A stretch of 60,465 bases of DNA from Clostridia bacterium (lineage in GTDB: Bacteria; Bacillota; Clostridia; Oscillospirales; CAG-272), in assembly GCA_017387685.1 (NCBI GenBank), contig JAFOEU010000029.1, positions 1-60,465 on the forward strand, in the 5' to 3' direction. The notes under the pieces are model-generated. The model did no database searches. It was given only the letters and a program-made list of their open reading frames with translations, and had not been told where the DNA came from. Made by a program: the position numbers and the translations under genes. This document shows, piece after piece, positions 9,431 through 18,755 of the stretch (position 1 is its first letter; each line of letters begins with the position of its first letter).

Positions 9431-10471
9431 ATGACTGTGCGACACGTTAATATTCCCGTATTTATACCGCATCTCGGATGCCCGAATAATTGCGTTTTCT
9501 GCGATCAGCGCAAGATATCCGGGTGCATTTCATTCGATGAATCGAGTGTTGAAAGAGAGATCAAAACAGCACTTTCCACTCTTTCTCCCGATGATGAGGT
9601 CGAGATCGCATTTTTCGGCGGCTCGTTTACCGGTATCGACCGCGATCTTATGCTGCGGCTGCTTGCGATATCGGATAAATTCGTCGAAGACGGCAGAGTG
9701 CAGTCGGTCAGATGCTCAACACGCCCCGATTACATAGACGGCGAGATACTTGATATCCTTGCCGCACATCACGTCAAAACCGTCGAGCTCGGCATACAAA
9801 GCGTGTCGGATACGGTTCTGACAGCTTCAAAAAGAGGGCACACGTCCGAGATAACCCGCAACGCGTGCAGGCTTATCAAAGCTTATGGCTTTAAGCTGAT
9901 CGGACAAATGATGATCGGACTTCCCGCATCAACAGCCGGAGATGAAGCTGAAACCGCAACGGAGATATGTCGTCTCGGTGCGGACGGTGCAAGAGTCTAC
10001 CCGACTGTGGTCTTTGCCGATACTGAGCTTGCCGAAATGATGGCGGACGGACGGTATGCGCCTCTTTCGATAGATGATGCGATTGAAAGGACTGCATCCG
10101 TGCTTGATATTTTTGACCGTGCGGGCGTTCCCGTGATACGTGTAGGGCTTCACTCAGGAGAAAATCTTTCGTCACCCGAAAGTGCTGTAGGCGGCGCAAA
10201 TCATCCCGCGCTCGGCGAGCTTGCCATGGGCGAGCTTACTTACAGACGCATTTGCGAGAAGGCGGACGAAGCGATATCCAATACCGACGTTGAAGGCAAG
10301 ACTATGACAGTTTGCGTTCCTCGCGGAGCTACTTCACGCGCCATTGGACAGAAAAAACGTAATATTTTGCGCCTGAATGAAAAATATTGCAAAAATCTTT
10401 CAATAAATCGCATAAAAATTCTTGAAAATTCTTCTATTATAGGTTATAATATAATAATAGTTTTAAAATAA
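9431..10471 (+). CDS. Elp3/MiaB-like radical SAM protein
   Basis: A 346-aa radical SAM enzyme. The [4Fe-4S] motif CPNNCVFC lies at about residues 17-24, followed by FFGGSFTG (the GGE-like SAM contact), STRPDYI, VELGIQSV and GLPAST, a pattern of Elp3-type proteins. It lacks the C-terminal acetyltransferase domain of full Elp3. In Clostridia a protein of this type commonly sits between rnc and smc. The substrate is unknown; Elp3 relatives modify wobble uridine in tRNA, but that is inference here. ATG 9431 follows GGAAAGGAGA. The last ~30 residues are AT-rich coding and contain the smc promoter. Confidence 0.85.
   Translation: MTVRHVNIPVFIPHLGCPNNCVFCDQRKISGCISFDESSVEREIKTALSTLSPDDEVEIAFFGGSFTGIDRDLMLRLLAISDKFVEDGRVQSVRCSTRPDYIDGEILDILAAHHVKTVELGIQSVSDTVLTASKRGHTSEITRNACRLIKAYGFKLIGQMMIGLPASTAGDEAETATEICRLGADGARVYPTVVFADTELAEMMADGRYAPLSIDDAIERTASVLDIFDRAGVPVIRVGLHSGENLSSPESAVGGANHPALGELAMGELTYRRICEKADEAISNTDVEGKTMTVCVPRGATSRAIGQKKRNILRLNEKYCKNLSINRIKILENSSIIGYNIIIVLK
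10422..10450 (+). promoter_or_regulatory. promoter of smc
   Basis: TTGAAA 10422-10427 and TATAAT 10445-10450 are 17 bp apart, inside the 3' end of the upstream radical SAM gene. A short hairpin GCGATC/GATCGC (10473-10489) follows, right before the GGAGG of smc. Confidence 0.7.
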
Positions 10472-10500
10472 TGCGATCGCCTTGATCGCGGAGGTATAAA

Positions 10501-13500
10501 TTGTATCTTAAACAAATCGAACTACACGGCTTTAAGTCCTTCCCTGATAGGACGAGGCTGATATTTGAGCCCGGTGCAACCGTTATCATCGGTCCCAACG
10601 GAAGCGGAAAATCGAATATTTCGGACGCGATGCGTTGGGTACTCGGAGAGATCTCGTCAAAGAGCCTCCGAGGAACGAAGATGGAGGACATCATCTTCGG
10701 CGGATCGGACAGCCGTAAGCCCATGAGCTACGCCGAGGTTTCCGTCACCTTTGACAACACCGAGGTTGGCTCTGATGCGCGCCTCGATTGCCCCTACGAC
10801 GAGGTCACCGTAACCCGCCGCTATTACCGTAACGGTGACAGCGAATATTTTATAAACAAAGGCAAGGTTCGTCTTCGCGATATCTATGAGCTCTTTCTCA
10901 ACACGGGTATCGGACGTGACGGTTATTCCATAATCGGTCAGGGACGAATAGCAGACATCATCTCCCGCAAGGGTGACGAGCGTCGCGGAATCTTCGAGGA
11001 TGCCGCAGGAATCGCGAAATTCCGCCACCGTAAGAATGAGGCAGAGCGCAAGCTTGCCGCAACCGAGCAGAATATGGAGCGCGTGCAGGATATCGTAAGC
11101 GTTCTCGGCTCGCGCCTTGCAACGCTTGAACGTGAAAGCGTAAAGGCAAAGCGATTCATCGAATACAGCGAGGTAAAGCGTCAGGCTGACGTTCAGCTCT
11201 GGCTTTACGATACCGAAGGGCTCCGCGTTCAGGAAAACGAATCGAACGTTGAGCTTCGCCGCACCGACCGCGAGATCGGTGAGGTCGACGAAGGTCTTGC
11301 AACTCTCAACGAACAGCAGGCGCGTATTGAATCGCTCGCTTTTCAGAATAAATCCGAGGCAGTAAAGATCGCGCAGGAGATCTCTGCGAGAACTAGAGAT
11401 AACTACGAGCTTGATGCGAAGATCAAGGTCATCGATACCAATATCGCACATACCGAGGGAAGCGTTTCGGTAGAGCGCGCAACCGCCGAGGGACTTCGCA
11501 CCTCTGCAGCCGACGAGGATGCGAGAGCTACGGCGAAGGACTCTGAGGCAAAGACGATCGCTGCAAACATTGCGGAGCTTACCGCCGAAGAGGCACGCCT
11601 CACAGCCGATGCCGAGAGCGCGGAAACGCTTGCCGACGGTCACGATTCTGCAATCGGCAGAGCCTTTGAGGAGCTTTCCTCCGCGAAGGAAGAGATATCC
11701 GATATCCACGCCCGTCTCGAGCTTCTCGGTCGATCCGACGAAGAGGACGAGGGACGTGACGAGGCTGCGAGAAAGAACGTCAAGGAGCGAGAAAGACTTG
11801 CAGCTGCTCACGAGGCTGAATGTCGTGAAAGCGAGCTTACGATTGCGGAATACGATGCCAAGCTCGCCGAAAACGCAGAGCTTCTTGCCGAAAAGAAGGC
11901 AGAGGCTGAAACTCTGCGTGTAAAGCGTGACTCGGATCGCTCCGACCTTAATTCTGCAGAAATCAGAATCGACACCCTCAGCGGTAAGATCGAGGCTCTG
12001 CGCCGTATGGAGGAGCATTTCGAGGGCTATAACAACAGCGTTAAGTTCGTTATGCGCTCATATACCGACGGCAGAATCAACTGCGGAAAAATCTATGGGC
12101 CTCTTTCCTCGCTTATAACCGTTGAAAGTAAATACGTAACCGCAATCGAGACCGCGCTCGGTGCGGCATTGCAGAATATAATCGTTGAGGACGAGAGAAC
12201 CGCGCACGCGGCGATCGGATACCTCAAGAGAAACAACGCGGGTCGCGCAACCTTCTTTCCGCTTACGTCGGTCAGACGTGCAGGTGAGCCTACACGCGAG
12301 ATGAAGCAATCTGCAAGCTTCAAGGGATACGTCGGAATTGCATCCGATCTTATCTCCGCTGAAGCGAAATTCTCTGCGGTCATCTCCTCGATGCTCGGAA
12401 GGATCATCGTTTTCGATAATCTTGAAAACGCGACAGAAATGTCGAAGGCACTCGGCTACAGCGTTCGCGTCGTAACACTCGACGGTCAGCAGATCAACCG
12501 CGACGGATCGTTCACCGGAGGTTCGCTCCGCACCTCAAGCGGCGTTCTGACACGCGCGGACGAGATCAAGCGAATGTCTGCAGAGCTTGAGGCTCTTACA
12601 AAGAACGCGGAAAAGCTTCGCGCCGCACTCGAGGTCACAGAGGCAACGCTTGCCGACCTTGAAAGCGATATCGAGGCTGACGAAAGCACTAACAATATGA
12701 TCTCAACTCTGCGTGCCGTTGAGGCGACCAGACTTGAAAAGAATAAAGAAACCCTCGCCGCCGACCGCGAGCTTCTCGGCAAGTTCATTGCCGACCTCGA
12801 GAATGTGGCGGGCGAAAAGGAACGCCGTGCGGCAGAGATCGAAAGCCTTGAAGTCCGCGAGCGCGAGTTGACCGAGAAGGTTACCGAGCTTGAAGAATTC
12901 AGAGCCGAAACCGAGGAAAAACGCCACACCGCGCTCAAAGCACGCGATAAGATCAGAGCGGATATTATGAACGTAACCGTTCGCATTTCCGAGCTTCGCC
13001 GCGATATCGAGAGCTGTAACGCTCTTGCCGAAATGTCGCGCGATAAGGCACGCGCACTTCGCGCAGATGCAGTCGCGAGAGAGGGCGCCGCAAGCGAAGC
13101 AAAATCGAGGGTCGCCGAGCTTAAGCGAGAGCTTGACGAAGCAATCAAGACTCTCGGCGCGGGAGAAGAGAAGCTCACGGAGCTCAACGCCCGCAGAAGC
13201 GAGATAGAGGCAGGCTCTCTTGAATTCGAGAGCAAGCTTGTTATGATCCGCAATTCCGCCGAGGAACGCCGTTCCCGCCGCGATAAGCTGATAGCGGACA
13301 AGCTCCGTCTTGAAACAAGCCTTGCACAGATCCGCGCAAAGCTCGATGCAGAAACCAAGACCTTCTGGGATGAATACGGTCTGACAAGAGCCGAGGCTCT
13401 TGCGTTCGGTTATCCTACCATTACGGCAGCAGAGCGCCCCGCTGTATTCGCACTCCAGACCGAATACAGAAACAAGATCAGAAATATCGGTCACGTTAAC

Positions 13501-14121
13501 TTGTCCGTCATCGACGAATATCAGACCGAGAAGGCGCAGTACGATGAAAAGACCGCGCAGATGGCTGATCTTGAAAAGGCAAAGAACGAGCTTGAAAAGA
13601 TCATAAAGGGACTTGAATCCGAGATGGAAAAGACCTTCGTTGACTCCTTCAATCAGATCAACGAGAACTTCAAGCGTACCTTCTCCGAGCTCTTCGGAGG
13701 CGGTTCGGCAGAGCTTATACTGACCGATCCCGATAACGTCCTTGAAAGCGGAATTGAGATCAAGGCGGCACCTCCCGGCAAGATAATCAAGTCGCTTATG
13801 CAGCTTTCGGGCGGTGAGCAAGCGTTCGTTGCGATCGCACTCTTCTTTGCGATCCTTCAGGTCAACCCCACACCCTTCTGCATCCTCGACGAGATCGAGG
13901 CGGCACTTGACGAGGTCAACGTTGAACGCTTCTCGCAGTATATCCACCGTTATTCTGCGGGAACACAGTTTATACTTATCACACACCGCCGAGGCACGAT
14001 GAACGCCGCCGACAGACTTTACGGCGTAACGATGCCCGAGTCGGGTATCTCAAAGATACTCACGCTCGACGTGGCGGAAATAGCAAACAAAAAAGGAGAA
14101 CTCTTCGATGGGATTTCTTGA
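10501..14121 (+). CDS. smc: chromosome partition protein SMC
   Basis: SMC is the ATPase of the condensin-like SMC-ScpAB complex that organises and segregates the chromosome. The 1206-aa protein has an N-terminal Walker A GPNGSGKSN (about 33-41). Two long coiled coils rich in A/E/K/R (about 170-500 and 670-1010) flank a hinge (about 510-640, with KIYGPLSSLITV). The C-terminal head carries the signature LSGGEQAFVAIALFFAIL and Walker B FCILDEIEAALD. The start is TTG at 10501, 6 nt after GGAGG. It overlaps ftsY by 14 bp, so the two are translated together. Confidence 0.98.
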   Translation: MYLKQIELHGFKSFPDRTRLIFEPGATVIIGPNGSGKSNISDAMRWVLGEISSKSLRGTKMEDIIFGGSDSRKPMSYAEVSVTFDNTEVGSDARLDCPYDEVTVTRRYYRNGDSEYFINKGKVRLRDIYELFLNTGIGRDGYSIIGQGRIADIISRKGDERRGIFEDAAGIAKFRHRKNEAERKLAATEQNMERVQDIVSVLGSRLATLERESVKAKRFIEYSEVKRQADVQLWLYDTEGLRVQENESNVELRRTDREIGEVDEGLATLNEQQARIESLAFQNKSEAVKIAQEISARTRDNYELDAKIKVIDTNIAHTEGSVSVERATAEGLRTSAADEDARATAKDSEAKTIAANIAELTAEEARLTADAESAETLADGHDSAIGRAFEELSSAKEEISDIHARLELLGRSDEEDEGRDEAARKNVKERERLAAAHEAECRESELTIAEYDAKLAENAELLAEKKAEAETLRVKRDSDRSDLNSAEIRIDTLSGKIEALRRMEEHFEGYNNSVKFVMRSYTDGRINCGKIYGPLSSLITVESKYVTAIETALGAALQNIIVEDERTAHAAIGYLKRNNAGRATFFPLTSVRRAGEPTREMKQSASFKGYVGIASDLISAEAKFSAVISSMLGRIIVFDNLENATEMSKALGYSVRVVTLDGQQINRDGSFTGGSLRTSSGVLTRADEIKRMSAELEALTKNAEKLRAALEVTEATLADLESDIEADESTNNMISTLRAVEATRLEKNKETLAADRELLGKFIADLENVAGEKERRAAEIESLEVRERELTEKVTELEEFRAETEEKRHTALKARDKIRADIMNVTVRISELRRDIESCNALAEMSRDKARALRADAVAREGAASEAKSRVAELKRELDEAIKTLGAGEEKLTELNARRSEIEAGSLEFESKLVMIRNSAEERRSRRDKLIADKLRLETSLAQIRAKLDAETKTFWDEYGLTRAEALAFGYPTITAAERPAVFALQTEYRNKIRNIGHVNLSVIDEYQTEKAQYDEKTAQMADLEKAKNELEKIIKGLESEMEKTFVDSFNQINENFKRTFSELFGGGSAELILTDPDNVLESGIEIKAAPPGKIIKSLMQLSGGEQAFVAIALFFAILQVNPTPFCILDEIEAALDEVNVERFSQYIHRYSAGTQFILITHRRGTMNAADRLYGVTMPESGISKILTLDVAEIANKKGELFDGIS

Positions 14122-15013
14122 TAAATTAAAAGCAGGTCTCGGAAAGACCAAAAACGCCCTTATGGGGCAGATAGACACCGTCCTCAAGGCATTCGTCAAG
14201 ATCGACGAGGATGCGCTTGAAGAGCTTGAAGAAGCACTCATTTGCGCTGATGTAGGAGTTGCGGCATCTGAAGAGATCATTGAAATGCTCCGCGAGCGCA
14301 TCAAGGATGACAGACTCAAATCGCGCGATGATACCGAGATCGCGATCCGCGAGATAATTTCGGATATGATCGGCGAGGGCGAGCCTCTCAACCTTTCGAC
14401 CACTCCCTCCGTTATCCTTGTTATCGGAGTAAACGGCGCGGGCAAGACCACCTCGATAGGTAAGATCTCAAACAGACTCCGTCAGGAGGGCAAAAAGGTT
14501 GTCGTTGCGGCTGCCGATACCTTCCGTGCGGCAGCTATCGATCAGCTTGCCGAGTGGTGCAGAAGAGCCGACGTCGAGCTTGTAAAGCAGACCGAGGGAA
14601 GTGATCCCGCGGCTGTAGTTTACGATGCGGCAAACTTCGCGAGAAACCGCGGCGCGGACGTTCTTATCGTCGATACCGCAGGCAGACTTCACAATAAAAA
14701 GAACCTTATGAACGAGCTTGCGAAGATCAACCGCGTTATCGACCGCGAGCTTCCCGGCGCGGCACGCGAGAATCTTCTCGTTCTTGACGCTACCACGGGA
14801 CAGAACGCGATCCTGCAGGCAAAGGAATTCAAGAATGCCGCAGAGATCACGGGTCTTGTTCTCAATAAGCTTGACGGAACCGCAAAGGGCGGTATCGTCC
14901 TCTCCATCCGCAAGGAGCTTGGCATTCCCGTAAAATTTATCGGTGTCGGCGAGAAGATCGACGATATGCAGGAATTTGACGCCAAGGAATTTGCCGATGC
15001 GCTCTTCAATTAA
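14108..15013 (+). CDS. ftsY: signal recognition particle receptor FtsY
   Basis: FtsY is the membrane-associated GTPase that receives SRP-ribosome complexes at the Sec translocon. The 301-aa protein is the compact NG form: an N-domain (1-~95) without the long acidic A-domain, then the GTPase with GVNGAGKTTS (G1), AAADTFRAAAIDQL, DTAGRLHNK (G3), LNKLDGTAKGG (G4) and the closing GVGEKIDDMQEFDAKEF. The start lies inside the smc 3' end. smc-ftsY is a common Firmicute pair. Confidence 0.98.
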   Translation: MGFLDKLKAGLGKTKNALMGQIDTVLKAFVKIDEDALEELEEALICADVGVAASEEIIEMLRERIKDDRLKSRDDTEIAIREIISDMIGEGEPLNLSTTPSVILVIGVNGAGKTTSIGKISNRLRQEGKKVVVAAADTFRAAAIDQLAEWCRRADVELVKQTEGSDPAAVVYDAANFARNRGADVLIVDTAGRLHNKKNLMNELAKINRVIDRELPGAARENLLVLDATTGQNAILQAKEFKNAAEITGLVLNKLDGTAKGGIVLSIRKELGIPVKFIGVGEKIDDMQEFDAKEFADALFN

Positions 15014-15022
15014 GGTGACAAA

Positions 15023-15673
15023 ATGAAGATTTGTATTGCATCCGGAAACCGCGGTAAGATCGCGGAGCTTCAAAAGCTGCTTTCCGAATATATCACCGAC
15101 GTTGAGATCGAGCTTGTCTCCCTCAAGGACGTAGGATTTACGGGTGATATCGTAGAGGACGGCGAGACATTTGAAGAAAACGCACTTATCAAGGCGCGCG
15201 CGGCTTCTGAATTTTCGGGACTTTGCGCGATCGCGGACGACTCGGGACTTATCGTAAACGCGCTCGACGGCGCACCCGGTGTTTACTCCGCAAGATACGC
15301 GGGCGAGCCTTGCGACGATCAAAAGAATAACGAAAAGCTTCTCAAAAACCTTGAGGGTATAGGCGACAGAAGCGCGGCATTCGTTTGCACGATCGCTTGT
15401 GTGATTCCCGATGGACAGCCTCTCGCGGGCGAGCCCATCATCGGTACGGGCTACTGTCCCGGTGAGATCCTCTTCAATCCCAGAGGAAACGGCGGATTTG
15501 GTTATGATCCCCTATTCTGGTTCGATCCCTTCGGCAAGACCTTTGCCGAAATGAGCGCAGAGGAGAAGAACGCGATCAGCCACCGCGGCGCGGCAGTCAA
15601 ATCGTTTGCCGCCGCATTCAATGCCCGAATTGCGGAAGAAAAAGAAAAACTTTGGAAAAGGTACGGATTATGA
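15023..15673 (+). CDS. rdgB: XTP/dITP diphosphatase (RdgB/HAM1 family)
   Basis: This house-cleaning pyrophosphatase removes xanthosine and inosine triphosphates. The 216-aa protein has ICIASGNRGKIAEL at the N-terminus, ETFEENALIKARAA, the catalytic IADDSGL segment, APGVYSARYAG, NGGFGYDPLFW and the closing SHRGAAVKSF, all diagnostic of the family. It contains an insertion-like stretch (about 128-150), which is common. Its stop overlaps the yhbY start by 4 bp. Confidence 0.95.
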   Translation: MKICIASGNRGKIAELQKLLSEYITDVEIELVSLKDVGFTGDIVEDGETFEENALIKARAASEFSGLCAIADDSGLIVNALDGAPGVYSARYAGEPCDDQKNNEKLLKNLEGIGDRSAAFVCTIACVIPDGQPLAGEPIIGTGYCPGEILFNPRGNGGFGYDPLFWFDPFGKTFAEMSAEEKNAISHRGAAVKSFAAAFNARIAEEKEKLWKRYGL

Positions 15674-15963
15674 TTTTAAATTCTAAACAGAGAGCGTATC
15701 TTCGCTCACTCGCAACCGCCGAGCCGACCATTATGCAGATCGGTAAGGACGGACTTGGCGAAAACCTCGTTAAAACCGTCTCCGACGCTCTTGAAGCTCG
15801 TGAGCTTATCAAGCTTGCAGTTCTCGACAACTGCGCTTGGACTCCCCGTGAGGCTGCTGAAGCGCTCGCTGAGGCAACCGACTCCGCAGTCGTTTGCACG
15901 ATAGGCAAAAAGCTGGTTCTTTACCGCCCGTCGAAAAAGAACCCCAAGATCGTACTTGAATGA
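15670..15963 (+). CDS. yhbY: YhbY-type CRM-domain RNA-binding protein
   Basis: A 97-aa single CRM domain: LNSKQRAYLRSLA, the IGKDGLGENLVKTVSDALEARELIK core with the GxxG-like loop, and IGKKLVLYRP at the end. The E. coli relative binds pre-50S particles. ATG 15670 overlaps the rdgB stop as ATGA, and the gene's own stop overlaps nadD the same way, so translation is tightly coupled. Confidence 0.92.
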   Translation: MILNSKQRAYLRSLATAEPTIMQIGKDGLGENLVKTVSDALEARELIKLAVLDNCAWTPREAAEALAEATDSAVVCTIGKKLVLYRPSKKNPKIVLE

Positions 15964-16586
15964 GTACCCCGTATAACGAGAATATCCGCCGCGTAGGAAT
16001 CTACGGCGGAACCTTCGCGCCTCCTCACGTCGGGCACGTCGAGGCGGCAAAAGCCTTTATGAAGCAGATGCGGCTTGATTACCTTTACGTTATCCCCGCC
16101 GCGATCCCCCCTCATAAGCAGTGCGATTTTATAGTCGATCCTATGCACAGGCTTGCAATGTGCGATCTCGCGTTTTCGGGAATCGACGGAGTGATCGTCA
16201 GCGACCTTGAATTGCGCCGCGGCGGCGTCAGCTACACGGTCGATACCCTCCGCGAGCTTACCGCACCCGACACGCGACTCTTCCTCTTCTGCGGTACCGA
16301 TATGTTCCTGACTCTCGATCAGTGGTATCAGGCAGACGAGATATTCAAGCTTTGTTACCCGATCTACATCCGCCGCGAGAACGATCAGTTTATCACCAAC
16401 AAGATACTTAAAAAGATCGGCGAATATACCGAAAAGTACAACGCGGTCGTCCGCCGAGTTGTGACCGAGCCGATCGAGCTTTCCTCAAGCCGCGTTCGCA
16501 AGACGATAGCCGAGGGCGGTGACATTTCGGGAATGGTCGATCCCAAGGTCAAGATGTATATCGAAGACCACGGATTGTTCAGATGA
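15960..16586 (+). CDS. nadD: nicotinate-mononucleotide adenylyltransferase
   Basis: NadD joins ATP and nicotinate mononucleotide to make deamido-NAD. The 208-aa protein has the nucleotidyltransferase signature GIYGGTFAPPHVGHVE (about 13-28, HxGH), IPPHKQ, the FLFCGTDMFLTLDQW region and SSSRVRKTIAEG near the end (ISSTxIR-like). ATG overlaps the yhbY stop and its TGA overlaps yqeK. The order yhbY-nadD-yqeK is conserved in Firmicutes. Confidence 0.96.
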   Translation: MSTPYNENIRRVGIYGGTFAPPHVGHVEAAKAFMKQMRLDYLYVIPAAIPPHKQCDFIVDPMHRLAMCDLAFSGIDGVIVSDLELRRGGVSYTVDTLRELTAPDTRLFLFCGTDMFLTLDQWYQADEIFKLCYPIYIRRENDQFITNKILKKIGEYTEKYNAVVRRVVTEPIELSSSRVRKTIAEGGDISGMVDPKVKMYIEDHGLFR

Positions 16587-17242
16587 GTTACCCATACACG
16601 TTTTTCAGACCCGATCAGATAGAAAGGCTGCGCTTGCGAGTTGCAAAGATCCTTTCGGAAAAACGGATGAAGCACGTCCTTGGCGTAGAGCAGATGGCAT
16701 TCAGACTCGGATTGCTGTTCTTTTGGGGCGATGATGAATCGATGAATATCCTCTCCGCCGCCGCGCTTCTTCACGACGTAACCAAGGAATGTACCGATGA
16801 GGAGCAACTGGATATCTTAAGGGAATATAAATATAACGCTCTGCCCGAGGAGCTTGCCTCAATGCCGACGATCCACGCTTTGACCGGTGCTCTGGTGATT
16901 CCGAAGGATTTTCCGGAGTTTGCCGATGAGCGCCTGATCAATGCAGTGAAGTGGCACACGACGGGTAAGGCGGGAATGAATCTGTACGAAAAGATCATAT
17001 TCCTTGCCGATTATATTGAAGAAACGAGAAAGTATCCTGCTTGTATTGAACTGCGAGAGACGTTTTTCTCGGCAAACCCGGTGAATATGACCGAAGACGA
17101 AAGACACCGCCACCTCGATCGCGCCGTGCTGAAGGCAATGGAAAACACCCTAACTCATCTGCGCGAAAAGGGAAACGTCATTCATCCCGCAACACTCGAG
17201 GCTTACGCTGATATCAAACGGAGGCTTTCCGATGAAGCTTGA
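16583..17242 (+). CDS. yqeK: HD-domain bis(5'-nucleosyl)-tetraphosphatase YqeK
   Basis: A 219-aa HD-family metal phosphohydrolase. The metal ligands are visible as H in MKHVLGVEQMA, HD in AALLHDVTKE, H in HALTGALV, H in VKWHTTGK and D in IIFLADYIE. Members of this family hydrolyse Ap4A symmetrically to ADP. The Cys seen in some relatives was not checked. It overlaps nadD by 4 bp and the LCP gene by 11 bp. Confidence 0.93.
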   Translation: MSYPYTFFRPDQIERLRLRVAKILSEKRMKHVLGVEQMAFRLGLLFFWGDDESMNILSAAALLHDVTKECTDEEQLDILREYKYNALPEELASMPTIHALTGALVIPKDFPEFADERLINAVKWHTTGKAGMNLYEKIIFLADYIEETRKYPACIELRETFFSANPVNMTEDERHRHLDRAVLKAMENTLTHLREKGNVIHPATLEAYADIKRRLSDEA

Positions 17243-18296
17243 CAAGATATACGTCATCGGACTCATCATCCTGCTTGCTTTGTTGCTTGTACTCGTTTCG
17301 CTTCTTACAATAAAATCGCTCATATATAAACCTACAGTCGATACGGGCGTTCCTTTCACGGATGCCGATCCGCTGTCACCGTCGCCCGAAATTACAGAAG
17401 GCATCGTAACAGCACCCGCAGAAACGACCGCTCCGCCTGAATTCGTGCGCGAGAGGGATAAATACCTTTTCCTCGCAGTCGGAGTCGATAAGGCATCGGG
17501 GCGCGGCGACGCAATAATGCTCGTTTCCTTCGACGTTGCAAAGGGCGATATTGCGGTAATGCAGATCCCGCGCGATACCTACATCGAGTTCGAAGGTGCC
17601 GAAATTAAGATAAACGAGATACTCTTTCTGCGTGACGTTTACGCAATCCGCGATATCATTGAGATCACGCTCTGTGTCAATATCGACTACACCGCGCTCA
17701 TCGACCTTGAAGCACTTGAGGTTATGGTCGATTCCGTAGGTGGAGTCGAGATCGACGTGCCGTTTGATATGAAGTACAGCGACCCATATCAAGACCTTTA
17801 TATCGACCTCAAGGCGGGCAGGCAGATACTCGACGGTAAAAGGGCAACCGATTTCATCCGCTTCCGCTCTAACTACGCAGACGGTGACCTCGGCAGAATC
17901 GATGCGCAAAAGCAGTTTATGTCATCGCTTTTCCATAAAGTGATGAATGAAATGAACGTCCTCGGCGCGGTTACTCTCGCAAAAGGAATCCTACCGATGC
18001 TTGAAACGGATTTAACCCTCGATGACGCCGCATACTTTGCGGGAAAGTTCTTCTCGGCAAAGGAGAGAAAGCTGACGATGCTGACGGCACCCGGATTCCC
18101 CATCCCGGGCGGCGCGTATTACATTCTCTCCAAAGAAGGCGCACTCGAGGCGGTGAACACTTACTTTAACGTATACGACAACAAAATCACGGAAAATCTT
18201 TTCGATCCCTCTTTGATACTTTGCAAAGAGGAAGACGACGATTTTCTGCGAATATATAAATATTCAATGCTCCCTCCGCGACCCGTTGAGGGATAA
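17232..18296 (+). CDS. LytR-CpsA-Psr (LCP) family protein
   Basis: LCP enzymes move undecaprenyl-linked polymers such as teichoic acids or capsule onto peptidoglycan outside the membrane. The 354-aa protein has one N-terminal membrane helix (about 8-27), a Thr/Pro-rich linker (to ~75) and the LCP domain with LAVGVDKASGRGDAIMLVSFD, MQIPRDTYIEF, INEILF, VDSVGGVEIDVP and DFIRFRSNYADGDLGRI, which supply the Asp and Arg residues that bind the pyrophosphate. The position after yqeK and before rsfS is typical for Clostridia. Confidence 0.92.
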   Translation: MKLDKIYVIGLIILLALLLVLVSLLTIKSLIYKPTVDTGVPFTDADPLSPSPEITEGIVTAPAETTAPPEFVRERDKYLFLAVGVDKASGRGDAIMLVSFDVAKGDIAVMQIPRDTYIEFEGAEIKINEILFLRDVYAIRDIIEITLCVNIDYTALIDLEALEVMVDSVGGVEIDVPFDMKYSDPYQDLYIDLKAGRQILDGKRATDFIRFRSNYADGDLGRIDAQKQFMSSLFHKVMNEMNVLGAVTLAKGILPMLETDLTLDDAAYFAGKFFSAKERKLTMLTAPGFPIPGGAYYILSKEGALEAVNTYFNVYDNKITENLFDPSLILCKEEDDDFLRIYKYSMLPPRPVEG

Positions 18297-18335
18297 AAGG
18301 TAAATTAATTTCTCAATATAGAAAGGAAAACAAAG

Positions 18336-18734
18336 ATGGAAAACACCCAGTTCTCCGTAACAGTTGAAAAAGACGAGCAGGGCTTTGAAAATTCTCTCTC
18401 GCTCGCAAAGGCTATCTACAAGGTTCTTGATCACAAGAACGGCGAGGATCTCGCAGTAATGCGCGTAGGCGATAAGATCGACCTCACCGACTACTTCGTG
18501 CTCTGCACCGCACAGTCGAACACCCACGTCAAGGCTCTTACCGATGAGGTTGAGTATCAGCTTGAAAAGATCGATATCAAGGCAGACCTCGTTGAGGGCA
18601 GAGGCTCTGATAACTCTTGGATGGTTATGGACTACGGCAGAGTTATCGTTCACATTTTCAGCCGCGAAATGCGCGAGTTCTACAATCTCGACAAGCTCTA
18701 TTCGGATACCGAAAGAATTACCGTTGAAGACTAA
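18336..18734 (+). CDS. rsfS: ribosomal silencing factor RsfS
   Basis: RsfS binds L14 on the 50S subunit and blocks subunit joining when nutrients are short. The 132-aa protein has the family core KIDLTDYFVLCTAQSN, GRGSDNSWMVMDYGRVIVHIF and the closing MREFYNLDKLYSD. GAAAGGA precedes the ATG. It lies 21 bp before leuS. Confidence 0.95.
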   Translation: MENTQFSVTVEKDEQGFENSLSLAKAIYKVLDHKNGEDLAVMRVGDKIDLTDYFVLCTAQSNTHVKALTDEVEYQLEKIDIKADLVEGRGSDNSWMVMDYGRVIVHIFSREMREFYNLDKLYSDTERITVED

Positions 18735-18755
18735 TCCTATCAAGGAGAAAATATT

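Noticed and set aside
18735-18755. T-box leader for leuS
   Set aside because: Only 21 bp separate rsfS and leuS; there is no room for specifier and antiterminator structures.
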